DNA from: Streptomyces sp. CBMA152 | GTDB taxonomy: Bacteria; Actinomycetota; Actinomycetes; Streptomycetales; Streptomycetaceae | Reading direction: 5' to 3' | Assembly: GCF_014596475.1 (NCBI RefSeq) | Contig: NZ_MECJ01000028.1 | Location: 1-64,000, forward strand | Length of the DNA: 64,000 nucleotides | Shown here: one piece after another, positions 24,689 to 33,169 of the stretch | Layout: the number at the start of each line of letters is the position of its first letter | Position numbering within the stretch: position 1 is the first letter of the stretch | Program-made: the position numbers and the translations under genes | Notes under the pieces: model-generated | The model's input: the letters and a program-made list of their open reading frames with translations, nothing else | Told to the model about the DNA's origin: nothing | Databases searched by the model: none

Positions 24689-25321
24689 TTAGGCGTTGGG
24701 GACGACCTCGTAGCGCGGGGTGTTCTCCGCCATCTGCTTCAGCGCGTCCTTGCGGTCGCGCTTGGAGAGGCGGTCGATGTACAGGTAGCCGTACAGGTGG
24801 TCCGTCTCGTGCTGGAGGCAGCGGGCGAAGTAGCCGGTGCCGCGCACGCGGATCGGGTTGCCCTCGGCGTCCTGGCCGCTGACCACCGCGTAGTCCGGGC
24901 GGGCCAGCTCCGCGTAGGCGGTCGGGACCGACAGGCAGCCCTCGTTGGACTCGTCCAGGACGCGGCGGTCGGCCGGCAGCTCCTCCAGGACCGGGTTGCA
25001 CACCACGCCGACGTGGCGCACGCCGTCGTCGTCCATGCAGTCGTAGACGAAGACCTTGAGGTCGACACCGATCTGGTTGGCGGCCAGGCCCACGCCCTCG
25101 GCGGTGCGCTGGCTGGCGAACATGTCGTCGATCAGCGCGGCAAGTTTGTCGTCGAACTCGGTGACGTCCTTGCACTCCTTGTGCAGCACCGGGTTGCCGA
25201 CGACCGTGATCGGCCGGGACGTACCCCGCGAGCGGTACGCCTCCTCGCGCTCCTCGCAGTCCTCCGTGTCGACGACGAACCCGTCGTTCTCGACCTGCTG
25301 GTCCGTCTCCTGCTGCGACAT
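24689..25321 (-). CDS. def: Peptide deformylase
   Basis: A 210-residue metalloenzyme that removes the formyl group from nascent proteins. All three motifs are intact: GVGLAANQIG, EGCLSVP and QHETDHLYG (metal His pair and catalytic Glu; HETDH is the HExxH). An acidic N-terminal extension of about 35 residues (QQETDQQVENDGFVVDTED) precedes the domain. Start ATG 25321. The next gene upstream on this strand starts 59 bp further on, so co-transcription with the TPR gene is plausible. This may be one of several deformylases in the genome. Confidence 0.94.
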   Translation of the reverse strand: MSQQETDQQVENDGFVVDTEDCEEREEAYRSRGTSRPITVVGNPVLHKECKDVTEFDDKLAALIDDMFASQRTAEGVGLAANQIGVDLKVFVYDCMDDDGVRHVGVVCNPVLEELPADRRVLDESNEGCLSVPTAYAELARPDYAVVSGQDAEGNPIRVRGTGYFARCLQHETDHLYGYLYIDRLSKRDRKDALKQMAENTPRYEVVPNA

Positions 25322-25380
25322 CTCCGCCGTACGCCTTCCTCAAAAACCCGATTCCGAACCCGTACAGCCTACGGGCACCC

Positions 25381-26370
25381 TCAGCAGACTTCTTCGAGAT
25401 CCCGCCACTCGCGGCTGTCCGGGCTGTCCGCGACCCAGCCGTCGAGCAGCCCGCGCACCAGGCCCGGGGGCGCCGCGATGCCGCACTCGCGCTCCGGCAC
25501 CCACAGGTCGCCGGCGGTGCGGTGGCCGAGGGGGCCGGGGTGGCCCGGCTCGCTGTGGTCGTGCGGGTCCAGGTGCTCGCCGTCGCCCTCGTCGCTGGGC
25601 ATCCGCGACTCCGAGCAGGCCCGGCACAGCAGCCGCACCGACGAGGACCAGTCCTCGGCGGCGAACCCGGCGTCGGCGGCCAGGCGCTCAAGCGCGTCCC
25701 GGTCGGCCTCGGTGGCGGCCTCCAGGAGCACCACCCAGGTGGGCACCGGCGACGGCGCCCACAGCTCGATCTCGTCGAAGACGGGGAAGGACGGGCCGGC
25801 CGCGACCGTGCGCTCGCCGTGCGGCACCCCGTCGTGCAGCACCACTTCGCCCCAGCGACGCCCGGACGAGGGCAGCGGGATCGACAGCACCTCGATGCGC
25901 GCCGGGTCCAGCCTGCGGCCCCACACGACCTCGGCCTCGCCCTCCGGGGAGAGCCGCACGGCCGCGCTGCCCAGCTCCATGCCGGACGGCTCGCCGGTGC
26001 CGGTGGCGGTCTCCTGGTAGCCGCGCACCTTGAGGCCGTACGCCTGCCAGGCGCGGCGGGCCAGCGGCCAGTCCTGGAGGGCGGTGGCGGCGATCCCCAC
26101 GTTCCACCAGTCGGGGGCGCCGGTCTCCTTGTCGAGCAGCGCGACGGCCCGCAGGCCCGCGGCGCGCGCCTGCTCCCAGTCGTGCCGGAACTTGTGCAGC
26201 AGCGCCAGGTTGAACCAGGACTCGGAGAGCCAGGGCTCCAGGTCGGCGGCGCGCGTCAGCAGCGCGCCGGCGTCCTCGTACCTGCCGTCGCCGATCAGCG
26301 TGAACGCACGGTCCGTGGCCTGCCGCCACGAGGCGGAGGGCCGGTGCCGTCCCTTGCCGAAGATCCTCAC
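25381..26370 (-). CDS. Tetratricopeptide-repeat protein of unknown function
   Basis: A 329-residue soluble protein. Residues 10-125 form TPR-like helical pairs (RAFTLIGDGRYEDAGALLTR, SWFNLALLHKFRHDWEQARA, WWNVGIAATALQDWPLARRA). The C-terminal part is a mixed domain with a CRAC motif and an acidic/His-rich loop, ending in WRDLEEVC. I chose GTG 26370, giving MRIFGKGRHRPSASWRQATD, because the family begins near there as I recall; TTG 26442 would add 24 residues. It lies between def and the HD-domain genes on the same strand. No function is known to me. Confidence 0.75.
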   Translation of the reverse strand: MRIFGKGRHRPSASWRQATDRAFTLIGDGRYEDAGALLTRAADLEPWLSESWFNLALLHKFRHDWEQARAAGLRAVALLDKETGAPDWWNVGIAATALQDWPLARRAWQAYGLKVRGYQETATGTGEPSGMELGSAAVRLSPEGEAEVVWGRRLDPARIEVLSIPLPSSGRRWGEVVLHDGVPHGERTVAAGPSFPVFDEIELWAPSPVPTWVVLLEAATEADRDALERLAADAGFAAEDWSSSVRLLCRACSESRMPSDEGDGEHLDPHDHSEPGHPGPLGHRTAGDLWVPERECGIAAPPGLVRGLLDGWVADSPDSREWRDLEEVC

Positions 26371-26531
26371 GATTCCCGCCTGCCCAGACCGACCTGCCTC
26401 CGGTCTTTCGTCGCCCAGTTTTCTGGGTTCTTTCGCATCCAACCATGCCCGGCCGGAAGGCCGCTCATTACTCCTGGGTTACCCAGCGGCCACGGGCGTA
26501 AGACGCCCGGGTCCACTCCCGCCGCAGGTCC

Positions 26532-27995
26532 TCAGCCGAGGCCTGGCGGACCGCCCCGCTGATGGGCCAGGACCCGGGCCAACGATTCCACGACCTCGGG
26601 CTGGTAGTCGCGTCCGGTACCGAGTCGCAGTTGCTCCAGGGCGCTCAGGGAGCCCCCTGGGCCCCCGGGTGCCCCCGCGAGGTCGTCGTAGGCGTTGACG
26701 GCCCGCACGATCCGGGCGGGCAGCGGCTGCTCGCGATACGGGTCGGCCTGGCGCTCCACGATCACCGCGACCTCGGCGGGCACCCCGGTCTGGCGCACCA
26801 CGGCCCCGCCGAGCAGGGCGATCCGGCGCTGCTCGGCCGGGGGCAGCGGTGCGGTGGCCCCGGCGGGCACGGGATCGACGAGCGAGAGCTGCCCGATGTC
26901 GTGCATCAGGGCCGCGTACTCCAGGACGCCCAGCTCGGCCTCCGAGAGCCCCAGCTCGCGCCCCACGGCCCGGCTCAGCCGCGCGACCCGGCGGGCGTGG
27001 CCCGGCTGGGTGTACCCGGCGATCTCGGTGGCGCGGGCGAGCGAGGTGATGGTCTGCCGGTAGGTGGTGCGCACCGCCGCGTACCGCCTGAAGGCCAGCT
27101 GGGTCAGCAGCAGCGGTACGCAGAACACCGGCAGCGCCCACAGCCCTGCCACCGCGACCGCGAGCGCGATCACGGCGCCGGTCGCGCAGACCGCAGAGCC
27201 GATCCCGAGCAGCGCCCGCAGCTCGTCGCGCAGCACAGGCCCGTACGGGAAGGAGGTGCGGGCCCGCAGCAGGGCGGCGGCGAGCACCGCGTCGCACAGC
27301 GCGGTGAGCACCAGGACCAGGAGCAGGAAGAGCGCGTAGTACGGGCCGTCGCCGGTCCAGCGCGCCAGGATTCCGGAGTTGTACAGCGGCTGGAAGCAGG
27401 CGGCCGCGAAGGCGACCGTGAGCACCCGCCGGGCCACCTGGTCCGCGCTCGGACCCCGGCCGAGCGCCACGTGCGGCACGGCCCCGACGAGCGCGGCCGC
27501 GAGCACCACGGCGACGACCTGGAGGACGCCGTGGTGGGTGGTGCGGCCGCCGTTCTCACCGAGCAGCGCGTACGCGAGCGCCCCGGCCGAGCCGAGCGGC
27601 GCGGACTCGCGCTCCTGTTCCCGGTCCTGGCCCCGGGCCCGCCACCGGGCCAGCTCACCGACGGCGACGAGCGCCCCGAAGGCCAGCGCGATCCCCGGCT
27701 CCACCACCCCGCACCACAGCGTCCGCCCCAGTGCCCACACGGCGAGCGCGGCGGCGGCCCCGTACACGGCGACGACGGTGAACGGCACGCGGTACGCGCG
27801 CGTGCGGTGCGGGCGGGCGTGGTGCGGTGGTCTTCGCGACGAGCGTGTGGCGGACGCGCGGGTAGGCACCCCGCCGGACAACCCGGCGAACGCCCAGCCC
27901 GGCCCCCGGCCCACAGTCCCGTCCAGTCCCTCGGCCGCCGCCCCGGTGTGCTCCCCGGCCGCGCCAAGCTCCCCGGCCTCCTCCGTCCCCGTCAC
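26532..27995 (-). CDS. Membrane HD-domain protein with degenerate HD-GYP half
   Basis: A 487-residue protein: a disordered basic N-terminus (1-65), about seven hydrophobic segments (70-300), then a cytosolic HD domain (about 325-480). The HD core is there (YAALMHDIGQLSL), but the HHExxDGSGYP signature of HD-GYP phosphodiesterases is missing; its place is taken by VAVIVERQADPYREQPLPAR. It may therefore be inactive or act on another substrate. Its start overlaps the stop of the upstream HD-GYP gene by four bases (ATGA), so the two proteins are co-translated and may form a heteromer. Confidence 0.8.
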   Translation of the reverse strand: MTGTEEAGELGAAGEHTGAAAEGLDGTVGRGPGWAFAGLSGGVPTRASATRSSRRPPHHARPHRTRAYRVPFTVVAVYGAAAALAVWALGRTLWCGVVEPGIALAFGALVAVGELARWRARGQDREQERESAPLGSAGALAYALLGENGGRTTHHGVLQVVAVVLAAALVGAVPHVALGRGPSADQVARRVLTVAFAAACFQPLYNSGILARWTGDGPYYALFLLLVLVLTALCDAVLAAALLRARTSFPYGPVLRDELRALLGIGSAVCATGAVIALAVAVAGLWALPVFCVPLLLTQLAFRRYAAVRTTYRQTITSLARATEIAGYTQPGHARRVARLSRAVGRELGLSEAELGVLEYAALMHDIGQLSLVDPVPAGATAPLPPAEQRRIALLGGAVVRQTGVPAEVAVIVERQADPYREQPLPARIVRAVNAYDDLAGAPGGPGGSLSALEQLRLGTGRDYQPEVVESLARVLAHQRGGPPGLG

Positions 27996-29425
27996 CCGAA
28001 ACCGCCGCGCCCAGCGGCATTGCGCGGAACCCCCGTCAGCACCTGTCCGTTCGAGTCAGCAGGGGGGCACACCGCCGAGACGTTTCCGCGCCCCGCGCGC
28101 ACGGCCCCCTCCGGCTCGTCCGCCGTCACCGCCGGGTGCCAGCCGTGCCGCTCGACCGCGCGCACCAGCGCCCGCACCATTTGCGGGTCGAACTGGCGCC
28201 CCGCGCACCGCTGAAGCTCCTCGACGGCCGCCTCGACGGGCCGGGCGCGCCGGTAGGAGCGGGTCGACGTCATCGCGTCGAAGGCGTCGGCGACGGCCAC
28301 CACGCGCGCGAACTCGGGGATCTGGGGACCCGCGAGCCCGTACGGGTAGCCGCTGCCGTCGAGCCGTTCGTGGTGGTGCAGGATCGCGGCGCGCGCCTCC
28401 CCGAGGAAGCCGATGCCGCGCACCATCTCATGCCCGTACTCGGGGTGCAGCTCGATCACCGCGCGCTCCTGCGGGGTGAGCGGGCCCTCCTTGCGCAGCA
28501 GCCGGGTGGGCACGCCCAGCTTGCCCACGTCGTGCAGGATCCCGGCGAACCGCAGCACCTCCAACCGGCCCTCGTCCATGCCGAGTTCACGCGCGATCAG
28601 CACCGAGGCGAGGCCGACGCGCTCGCTGTGGCCACGCGTGTAGGTGTCCTTGATGTCGACGGCCTGGACCAGGGCGCGGATGGTGGCCTGGTGGGCGGCG
28701 TGCTCGCGGTGGTACTGCGTGAAGACCCAGCAGGAGACGTACATCGGCAGCAGGACGAGGAGCGCCGAGGGCGGCCCGTACCGGCTGCGCCAGAGCACCG
28801 CCATCATCAGCCCGGCGAGGCCGTGCACGCAGTACGGGGCCAGGGAGCGCAGCAGCAGCCCGCGCCAGGCGGTGCGGGCGGGCAGCCGCTCGGCGGTCCA
28901 CAGGATCAGCCCGTCGAGGGCGGTCAGGACGAGACAGAAGACGAGGGCCGCGGCCCCGGCGGGCAGCAGGGCGTACGGGAAGTCGGGCGCGGGCGTGCGA
29001 GCGGTGCCTCCCAGTGCCGCGCGCCCGCCGAGCAGTTCGTGCGCCCCGGCCGCGGCGCACACGGCGAGCGCGAGCTGCGCGGCCCGCCAGACACGGCGTA
29101 CGGCCCGGGGCGGCTCCTCGACGGGCGCCAGCAGCGCGCCGGGGACGGCGACCAGCGCGGCGGCCGCAGGTGGCAGCAGGAACGCGGCGGCGAGCAGCAC
29201 GGGGAAGAACGAGCCGGACACCGGCGGCACGCTGACCCGGCCCAGGAGCAGCGGGCAGCGCGCGGGCCACTCGCAGAGCGCGTAGAGACCGGCGAGCAGC
29301 CCCAGCGCGCCCCAGGGCACCGGCCCGAGCGCAAGGGGCAGCGCGCACGCCCCTGCGGCCACGACAGCGCCCAGGAGCGCGGCACGCGCCCCCCATGGCA
29401 TGGTCCGTGGCTGCGATCCGTCCAT
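27992..29425 (-). CDS. Membrane HD-GYP domain protein, probable cyclic-di-GMP phosphodiesterase
   Basis: A 477-residue protein. About seven hydrophobic segments (residues 12-225) form a membrane sensor, followed by a complete HD-GYP domain (about 235-410): GHSERVGLASVLIARELG, FAGILHDVGKLGVP, HPEYGHEMV, ILHHHERLDGSGYPYGLAG and VADAFDAMTSTRSYRRARP. This set is typical of active enzymes hydrolysing c-di-GMP (or other cyclic dinucleotides). The C-terminus (430-477) is loose and Gly/Pro-rich. Start ATG 29425. I recall a tandem HD-GYP pair (HdgA/HdgB) in S. venezuelae that may be orthologous. It lies 181 bp downstream of rsrA, behind a terminator. Confidence 0.87.
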   Translation of the reverse strand: MDGSQPRTMPWGARAALLGAVVAAGACALPLALGPVPWGALGLLAGLYALCEWPARCPLLLGRVSVPPVSGSFFPVLLAAAFLLPPAAAALVAVPGALLAPVEEPPRAVRRVWRAAQLALAVCAAAGAHELLGGRAALGGTARTPAPDFPYALLPAGAAALVFCLVLTALDGLILWTAERLPARTAWRGLLLRSLAPYCVHGLAGLMMAVLWRSRYGPPSALLVLLPMYVSCWVFTQYHREHAAHQATIRALVQAVDIKDTYTRGHSERVGLASVLIARELGMDEGRLEVLRFAGILHDVGKLGVPTRLLRKEGPLTPQERAVIELHPEYGHEMVRGIGFLGEARAAILHHHERLDGSGYPYGLAGPQIPEFARVVAVADAFDAMTSTRSYRRARPVEAAVEELQRCAGRQFDPQMVRALVRAVERHGWHPAVTADEPEGAVRAGRGNVSAVCPPADSNGQVLTGVPRNAAGRGGFG

Positions 29426-29542
29426 GGCGCGCCTCCCTCCTGCTCCGGATCGGGAGGATAGGCCCGCGCGGATCGGCGAGTAGGCGCATTGTCGGATTGA
29501 ACCGTTTTCGGTCCCGCCGGATTAGCACCTTCGAGTGACGAA

Positions 29543-29571
29543 AGGGGCCGCAACGCATGGTTGCGGCCCCT
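29543..29571 (-). terminator. Terminator after rsrA
   Basis: A perfect 12 bp stem AGGGGCCGCAAC with a 5-base loop, followed in the rsrA direction by TTTCGTC. It separates sigR-rsrA from the HD-domain genes. Confidence 0.85.
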
Positions 29572-29605
29572 CTGTTCACGCTTCAGCTGTGGATCAGCCC
29601 AAGTC

Positions 29606-29899
29606 TCAGCCCTCGGCGACGATGTCCTGGTCGGGCACTGCCTGGCCGGAGCGGATCAGATCGATCCGGCCCATGACCTTCGACCGCAGGTCGGCGGGTA
29701 CGTCGTCCGACCCGCAGCACCGCTTGACCAGTTTCTTCACGGCCTGTTCGAGCCCGTACTTCTCCAGGCACGGCGAGCACTCCTCGAAGTGCGTCTCGAA
29801 CTTGTTGCAGTCGCTGTCGGGCATCTCGTGGTCGAGGAACTCGTAGAGATGGTCCAGGACCTCAGAGCAGTCCGTCTCGTGCGGCTCTCCGCAGCTCAT
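29606..29899 (-). CDS. rsrA: Zinc redox-sensing anti-sigma factor RsrA
   Basis: A 97-residue ZAS anti-sigma factor. The cysteines fall at 3, 11, 31, 41, 44, 61 and 62 with His37, the same numbering as in S. coelicolor RsrA; HFEECSPC is the H-x3-C-x2-C zinc motif. In the family, disulfide stress oxidises Cys11 with Cys41 or Cys44, zinc is lost and SigR is released. Start ATG 29899 overlaps the sigR stop by four bases, ensuring stoichiometric synthesis. Confidence 0.95.
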   Translation of the reverse strand: MSCGEPHETDCSEVLDHLYEFLDHEMPDSDCNKFETHFEECSPCLEKYGLEQAVKKLVKRCCGSDDVPADLRSKVMGRIDLIRSGQAVPDQDIVAEG

Positions 29900-30540
29900 G
29901 AGCCCGAGCCTTTCGCTTCGTCCGAATCGCCGGCGCCGGCCGGGACGAGCCCGCGGTCGCGGGCGTAGTCCTCCAGCATTCCGCGCAGTTGGCGGCGGCC
30001 CCGGTGCAACCGGGACATCACCGTACCGATGGGTGTACCCATGATGTCCGCGATCTCCTTGTACGCAAAGCCCTCTACGTCCGCGAGATACACGGCGATA
30101 CGGAACTCCTCCGGAATGGCCTGGAGGGCTTCCTTCACATCGGAGTCGGGCAGATGGTCCAGTGCCTGGGACTCGGCCGAGCGCAGACCGGTCGACATGT
30201 GCGACTCGGCGCGCGCGAGCTGCCAGTCCTCGATCTCCTCGGCGGCGCTGCGCTGCGGTTCGCGCTGCTTCTTCCGGTACGAGTTGATGAACGTGTTGGT
30301 GAGAATCCGGTAGAGCCAAGCCTTGAGGTTCGTCCCCTCCCGGAACTGGTGGAAGGATCCGTACGCCTTGGCGTACGTCTCCTGCACCAGGTCCTCGGCG
30401 TCCGCCGGGTTGCGCGTCATGCGCAGCGCCGCCGAGTACATCTGGTCGAGGTAGCCGAGGGCATCCCGCTCGAAGCGCGCGTTGCGCTCGGCGGTCGACT
30501 CTTCCACGTGGCCGTCGTCGGTCCCTGTGACCGGACCCAC
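29896..30540 (-). CDS. sigR: ECF sigma factor SigR, thiol-oxidative stress response
   Basis: A 214-residue ECF sigma factor in the short form (GTG 30540). Region 2 contains ALRMTRNPADAEDLVQETYA and FREGTNLKAWLYRILTNTF; region 4 contains VYLADVEGFAYKEIADIMG and PIGTVMSRLHRGRRQLRGML. The frame continues upstream to an ATG at 30705 behind GAGGGAG, adding exactly 55 residues. This matches the unstable induced isoform SigR' known in S. coelicolor, made from the SigR-dependent promoter and degraded by Clp proteases to end the response. The SigR-type promoter at 30760-30785 is placed to make it. It is co-transcribed with rsrA. Confidence 0.95.
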   Translation of the reverse strand: MGPVTGTDDGHVEESTAERNARFERDALGYLDQMYSAALRMTRNPADAEDLVQETYAKAYGSFHQFREGTNLKAWLYRILTNTFINSYRKKQREPQRSAAEEIEDWQLARAESHMSTGLRSAESQALDHLPDSDVKEALQAIPEEFRIAVYLADVEGFAYKEIADIMGTPIGTVMSRLHRGRRQLRGMLEDYARDRGLVPAGAGDSDEAKGSGS

Positions 30541-30759
30541 CTCCTCGAACGGTGTGACGAGTCCGAAGCTGGACCCGCTCGAATCGGAGGATAGACGACG
30601 ATCCGGTCCGCCCGCCGCTCGAATAGGAGCGGTCTTCGCCGCCGACAGCACCGTCCACTCCAGGTCAGCGGCGTGCGAGCGGCTGGGGCAGATGGTCGAA
30701 CCCATGCGACGGACTCCCTCTCCACATAAGGCCAGGCTTGCGATTGCGTATGTCCTCAC

Positions 30760-30785
30760 AACAGCGGCCCGCCACCCGGCATTCC
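30760..30785 (-). promoter_or_regulatory. SigR-dependent autoregulatory promoter of sigR
   Basis: GGAAT-N18-GTT on the minus strand, an exact match to the SigR consensus. The transcript would start near 30753 and include the ATG at 30705 of the long isoform. Confidence 0.88.
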
Positions 30786-30844
30786 CGGGGGTCCGTCCGC
30801 CGCTGTCGGGGGGCCACTTGGGGTTCCCCGGGGTTACCGGCGGG

Positions 30845-31492
30845 TCAGCCGAGCCCGGCCGCCCAGCGCCCGACGCCGTCCGTGATCACCCGCAACGCCT
30901 CGTCCTGGCCGATGTCCGCCCGCTTGGGCACCGCGAAGGAGTGGTCCCCGAAGGGGACTTCGACCAGCTCGTACTTTCCGGCCGGGAACTCCCCGGGTCG
31001 GCCGAACGGATCGTTTCCACCCTGCACTACGAGGGTGGGCACCCCGGCCCCGAGCAGTTCGTCCGCGCGGGACTTCTCGGGCTTCCCCGGCGGGTGCAGC
31101 GGGAAACTCAGGGCGAGCACCGCGTGGGCGCCCAGCTCCGTGGCGAGGCGGCAGGCCACGCGCGCGCCCGCGCTGCGCCCGCCCGCGACGACCGGCAGTC
31201 CGGGTTCCGCGAGCGCGGGCCACACCCCGCGCCACCCGGTGTCGAGGGTCTTGGGTGCGGGCGCCACCTTCTTCCCGGCGACCCGCCAGGGCTGTTCGAC
31301 GAGCGCGACGCTCACCCCGAGCGCGGGCAGCGCACCGGCCAGCGCCTGGAGGTCCCGCGCCTCGATCCCGCCCCCGGCGCCGTGCCCGAGGGCGAGCACG
31401 AGCCGGGCCTTGGCGGCCCGGTGCCAGGTGATCCGGGCGTCGCCGGTTGCTGTCGCTACTACGTGGGTGGTGGTCACCGTCACATAGTGCAC
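30845..31492 (-). CDS. Small alpha/beta-hydrolase (dienelactone-hydrolase/KANL3-Tex30-like)
   Basis: A 215-residue serine hydrolase fold. LALGHGAGGGIEARDL forms the oxyanion region, VVAGGRSAGARVACRLA the nucleophile elbow (GRSAG), VVQGGNDPFGRP the acid region, and FGDHSF the catalytic histidine. The compact size and GHGAGG motif match the Tex30/KANL3-like hydrolases; the substrate is unknown. Several GTG starts lie close together (31492, 31483, 31477). It sits upstream of sigR on the same strand, with the sigR promoter region between. Confidence 0.78.
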   Translation of the reverse strand: MHYVTVTTTHVVATATGDARITWHRAAKARLVLALGHGAGGGIEARDLQALAGALPALGVSVALVEQPWRVAGKKVAPAPKTLDTGWRGVWPALAEPGLPVVAGGRSAGARVACRLATELGAHAVLALSFPLHPPGKPEKSRADELLGAGVPTLVVQGGNDPFGRPGEFPAGKYELVEVPFGDHSFAVPKRADIGQDEALRVITDGVGRWAAGLG

Positions 31493-31573
31493 GGCGCGGC
31501 GGGGGCGGGGGCGCAGGCCCGGAGGCTCGGGTTCCGGCTCAGAACGGGATCCGGCGCAGAAAAGGCGTCCCGC

Positions 31574-32389
31574 TCAGAACAGCGTGCCCTCCTCCGGCCC
31601 CGACAGTTCCTTCAGCAGCTCCGGCCCGTTGTTGCGCACATTGCTGACCGCCGTCGACACCGCGTACGCCCGCATCAGCCCCTCCGGCGGCGGCGCGAGC
31701 AGTGCGCGCAGCGACTCCACGTCCGTGGTGGACGGGTCCAGCCACTCGGCCCAGCGGTCCGGCGTCAGCATCAGCGGCATCCGGGGGTGGATCTGCGTCA
31801 GCGACGAGGGGCCCTCGGCCGGGGCCACGCCCAGCGGGCCCGTCTCCGCCTCCGTGGTGATCACCGAGCAGGTCGCCCACCAGGCCGCCGGATGGTCGTC
31901 CGGCAGCGTCCGGTCGCGCCAGAACTCATAGAGCCCGGCCATGGCGAAGACCGAGCCGTCGGCGGGCGAGATGAAGTACGGCTGCTTGCGCGGCCGCTTC
32001 TTCTTGCCCTCGACCTCCAGTTCCCGCTCGTCCGCCCCGGTGACCCACTCGTAGTAGCCGTCGGCGGGCAGGATGCAGCGGCGGGCCGCGAACGCCTTGC
32101 GATAGGACGGCTTCTCATGGACCGTCTCCGCGCGCGCGTTGATCATCCGCGCCGCGCCCTCCGGCGACTTCGCCCAGGACGGGACGAGCCCCCACTTCAG
32201 CTTGCGCAGCTGGCGAACCGGACGCCGGTCATCCGCGTCTTTCAGTGGGCGCTCAAGGACCGCGTAGACCTCCTTGGTCGGGGCCACGTTCCAGTCCGGT
32301 TCCAGGCTCTCCTGGGGATCCCACTTCTCTATTTCAAAGATTCCCGCGAGATCCTCGGGCCTACGACTCGCTGCATACCTCCCACACAT
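31574..32389 (-). CDS. SOS response-associated peptidase (YedK/HMCES family)
   Basis: A 271-residue SRAP protein that forms a DNA-protein crosslink at abasic sites in single-stranded DNA. The catalytic Cys2 is intact after Met removal (MCGRYAASR), and the active-site Asn in NVAPT, the Glu in ILPADGYYEW and the His in IHPRMPLML are visible. WGLVPSWAK is the other family block. Start ATG 32389 is fixed by the need for Cys2. It is divergent from the M50-like gene. Confidence 0.93.
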   Translation of the reverse strand: MCGRYAASRRPEDLAGIFEIEKWDPQESLEPDWNVAPTKEVYAVLERPLKDADDRRPVRQLRKLKWGLVPSWAKSPEGAARMINARAETVHEKPSYRKAFAARRCILPADGYYEWVTGADERELEVEGKKKRPRKQPYFISPADGSVFAMAGLYEFWRDRTLPDDHPAAWWATCSVITTEAETGPLGVAPAEGPSSLTQIHPRMPLMLTPDRWAEWLDPSTTDVESLRALLAPPPEGLMRAYAVSTAVSNVRNNGPELLKELSGPEEGTLF

Positions 32390-32438
32390 GACAGCAACCC
32401 TGCCACGCGGCAGCCGATCAAGAGGAGCCGTCCCGGAA

Positions 32439-33143
32439 ATGCCCGGCAAAATGCCCGACCTGCACGTCTTCGGCACCCAGGCCGCACCGGCCCAGTGGCT
32501 GGTCGTCGTCACCGGGATAGCGGCGCTCGCCGTCGTCGTCCCGCACGGCGTCTGGCGCCTCTCGCGCAACGCGATCACCATCGCCCACGAGGGCGGGCAC
32601 GGCCTGGTCGCGCTCCTCACCGGCCGCCGCCTCGACGGCATCCGGCTGCACTCCGACACCAGCGGCCTCACCGTGAGCCGGGGCAGGCCCACCGGCCTCG
32701 GCATGATCCTGACAGCCGCCGCCGGATACACCGCTCCCCCGCTCCTCGGCCTCGGCGGCGCCTATCTGCTCGCCGCGCACCACGTCACCCTGCTGCTCTG
32801 GCTCGCCACGGCCCTGCTCATCGCGATGCTGGTGATGATCCGCAACGCGTACGGCGTGCTCACCGTGGTCCTCAGCGGCGCGGCCTTCCTGCTGGTGTCC
32901 TGGCTGACCTCGCCCGATGTGCAGTCGGTGTTCGCGTACGCCGTGGTGTGGTTCCTGCTGCTCGGGGGCGTACGGCCCGCCTTCGAGCTCCAGGGAAAGC
33001 GCAGGCGCCACAACAGCGGCGACTCCGATGCCGACCAGCTGGCCCGGCTCACCCACGTACCACCGGCGCTGTGGCTGTTCATGTTCCACGCCGTCTCGGT
33101 CTGCTCGCTCATCGGTGGCGGACGGTGGCTGCTCGGACTCTAG
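32439..33143 (+). CDS. M50-type membrane metallopeptidase-like protein
   Basis: A 234-residue membrane protein with about six hydrophobic segments. The zinc motif HExxH is present as TIAHEGGHGLVALLTGR near residue 52, as in M50/SREBP site-2 protease relatives of the short 'M50B-like' kind. I cannot point to a clear second zinc-ligand motif. ATG 32439 is chosen, preceded by AGAGGAG; ATG 32388 would overlap the start codon of the divergent SOS peptidase gene. The substrate is unknown. aroA starts 26 bp downstream, so the two may share a transcript. Confidence 0.75.
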   Translation: MPGKMPDLHVFGTQAAPAQWLVVVTGIAALAVVVPHGVWRLSRNAITIAHEGGHGLVALLTGRRLDGIRLHSDTSGLTVSRGRPTGLGMILTAAAGYTAPPLLGLGGAYLLAAHHVTLLLWLATALLIAMLVMIRNAYGVLTVVLSGAAFLLVSWLTSPDVQSVFAYAVVWFLLLGGVRPAFELQGKRRRHNSGDSDADQLARLTHVPPALWLFMFHAVSVCSLIGGGRWLLGL

Positions 33144-33169
33144 GTTCGTCCCCCACTAAAGTGAGAGCC

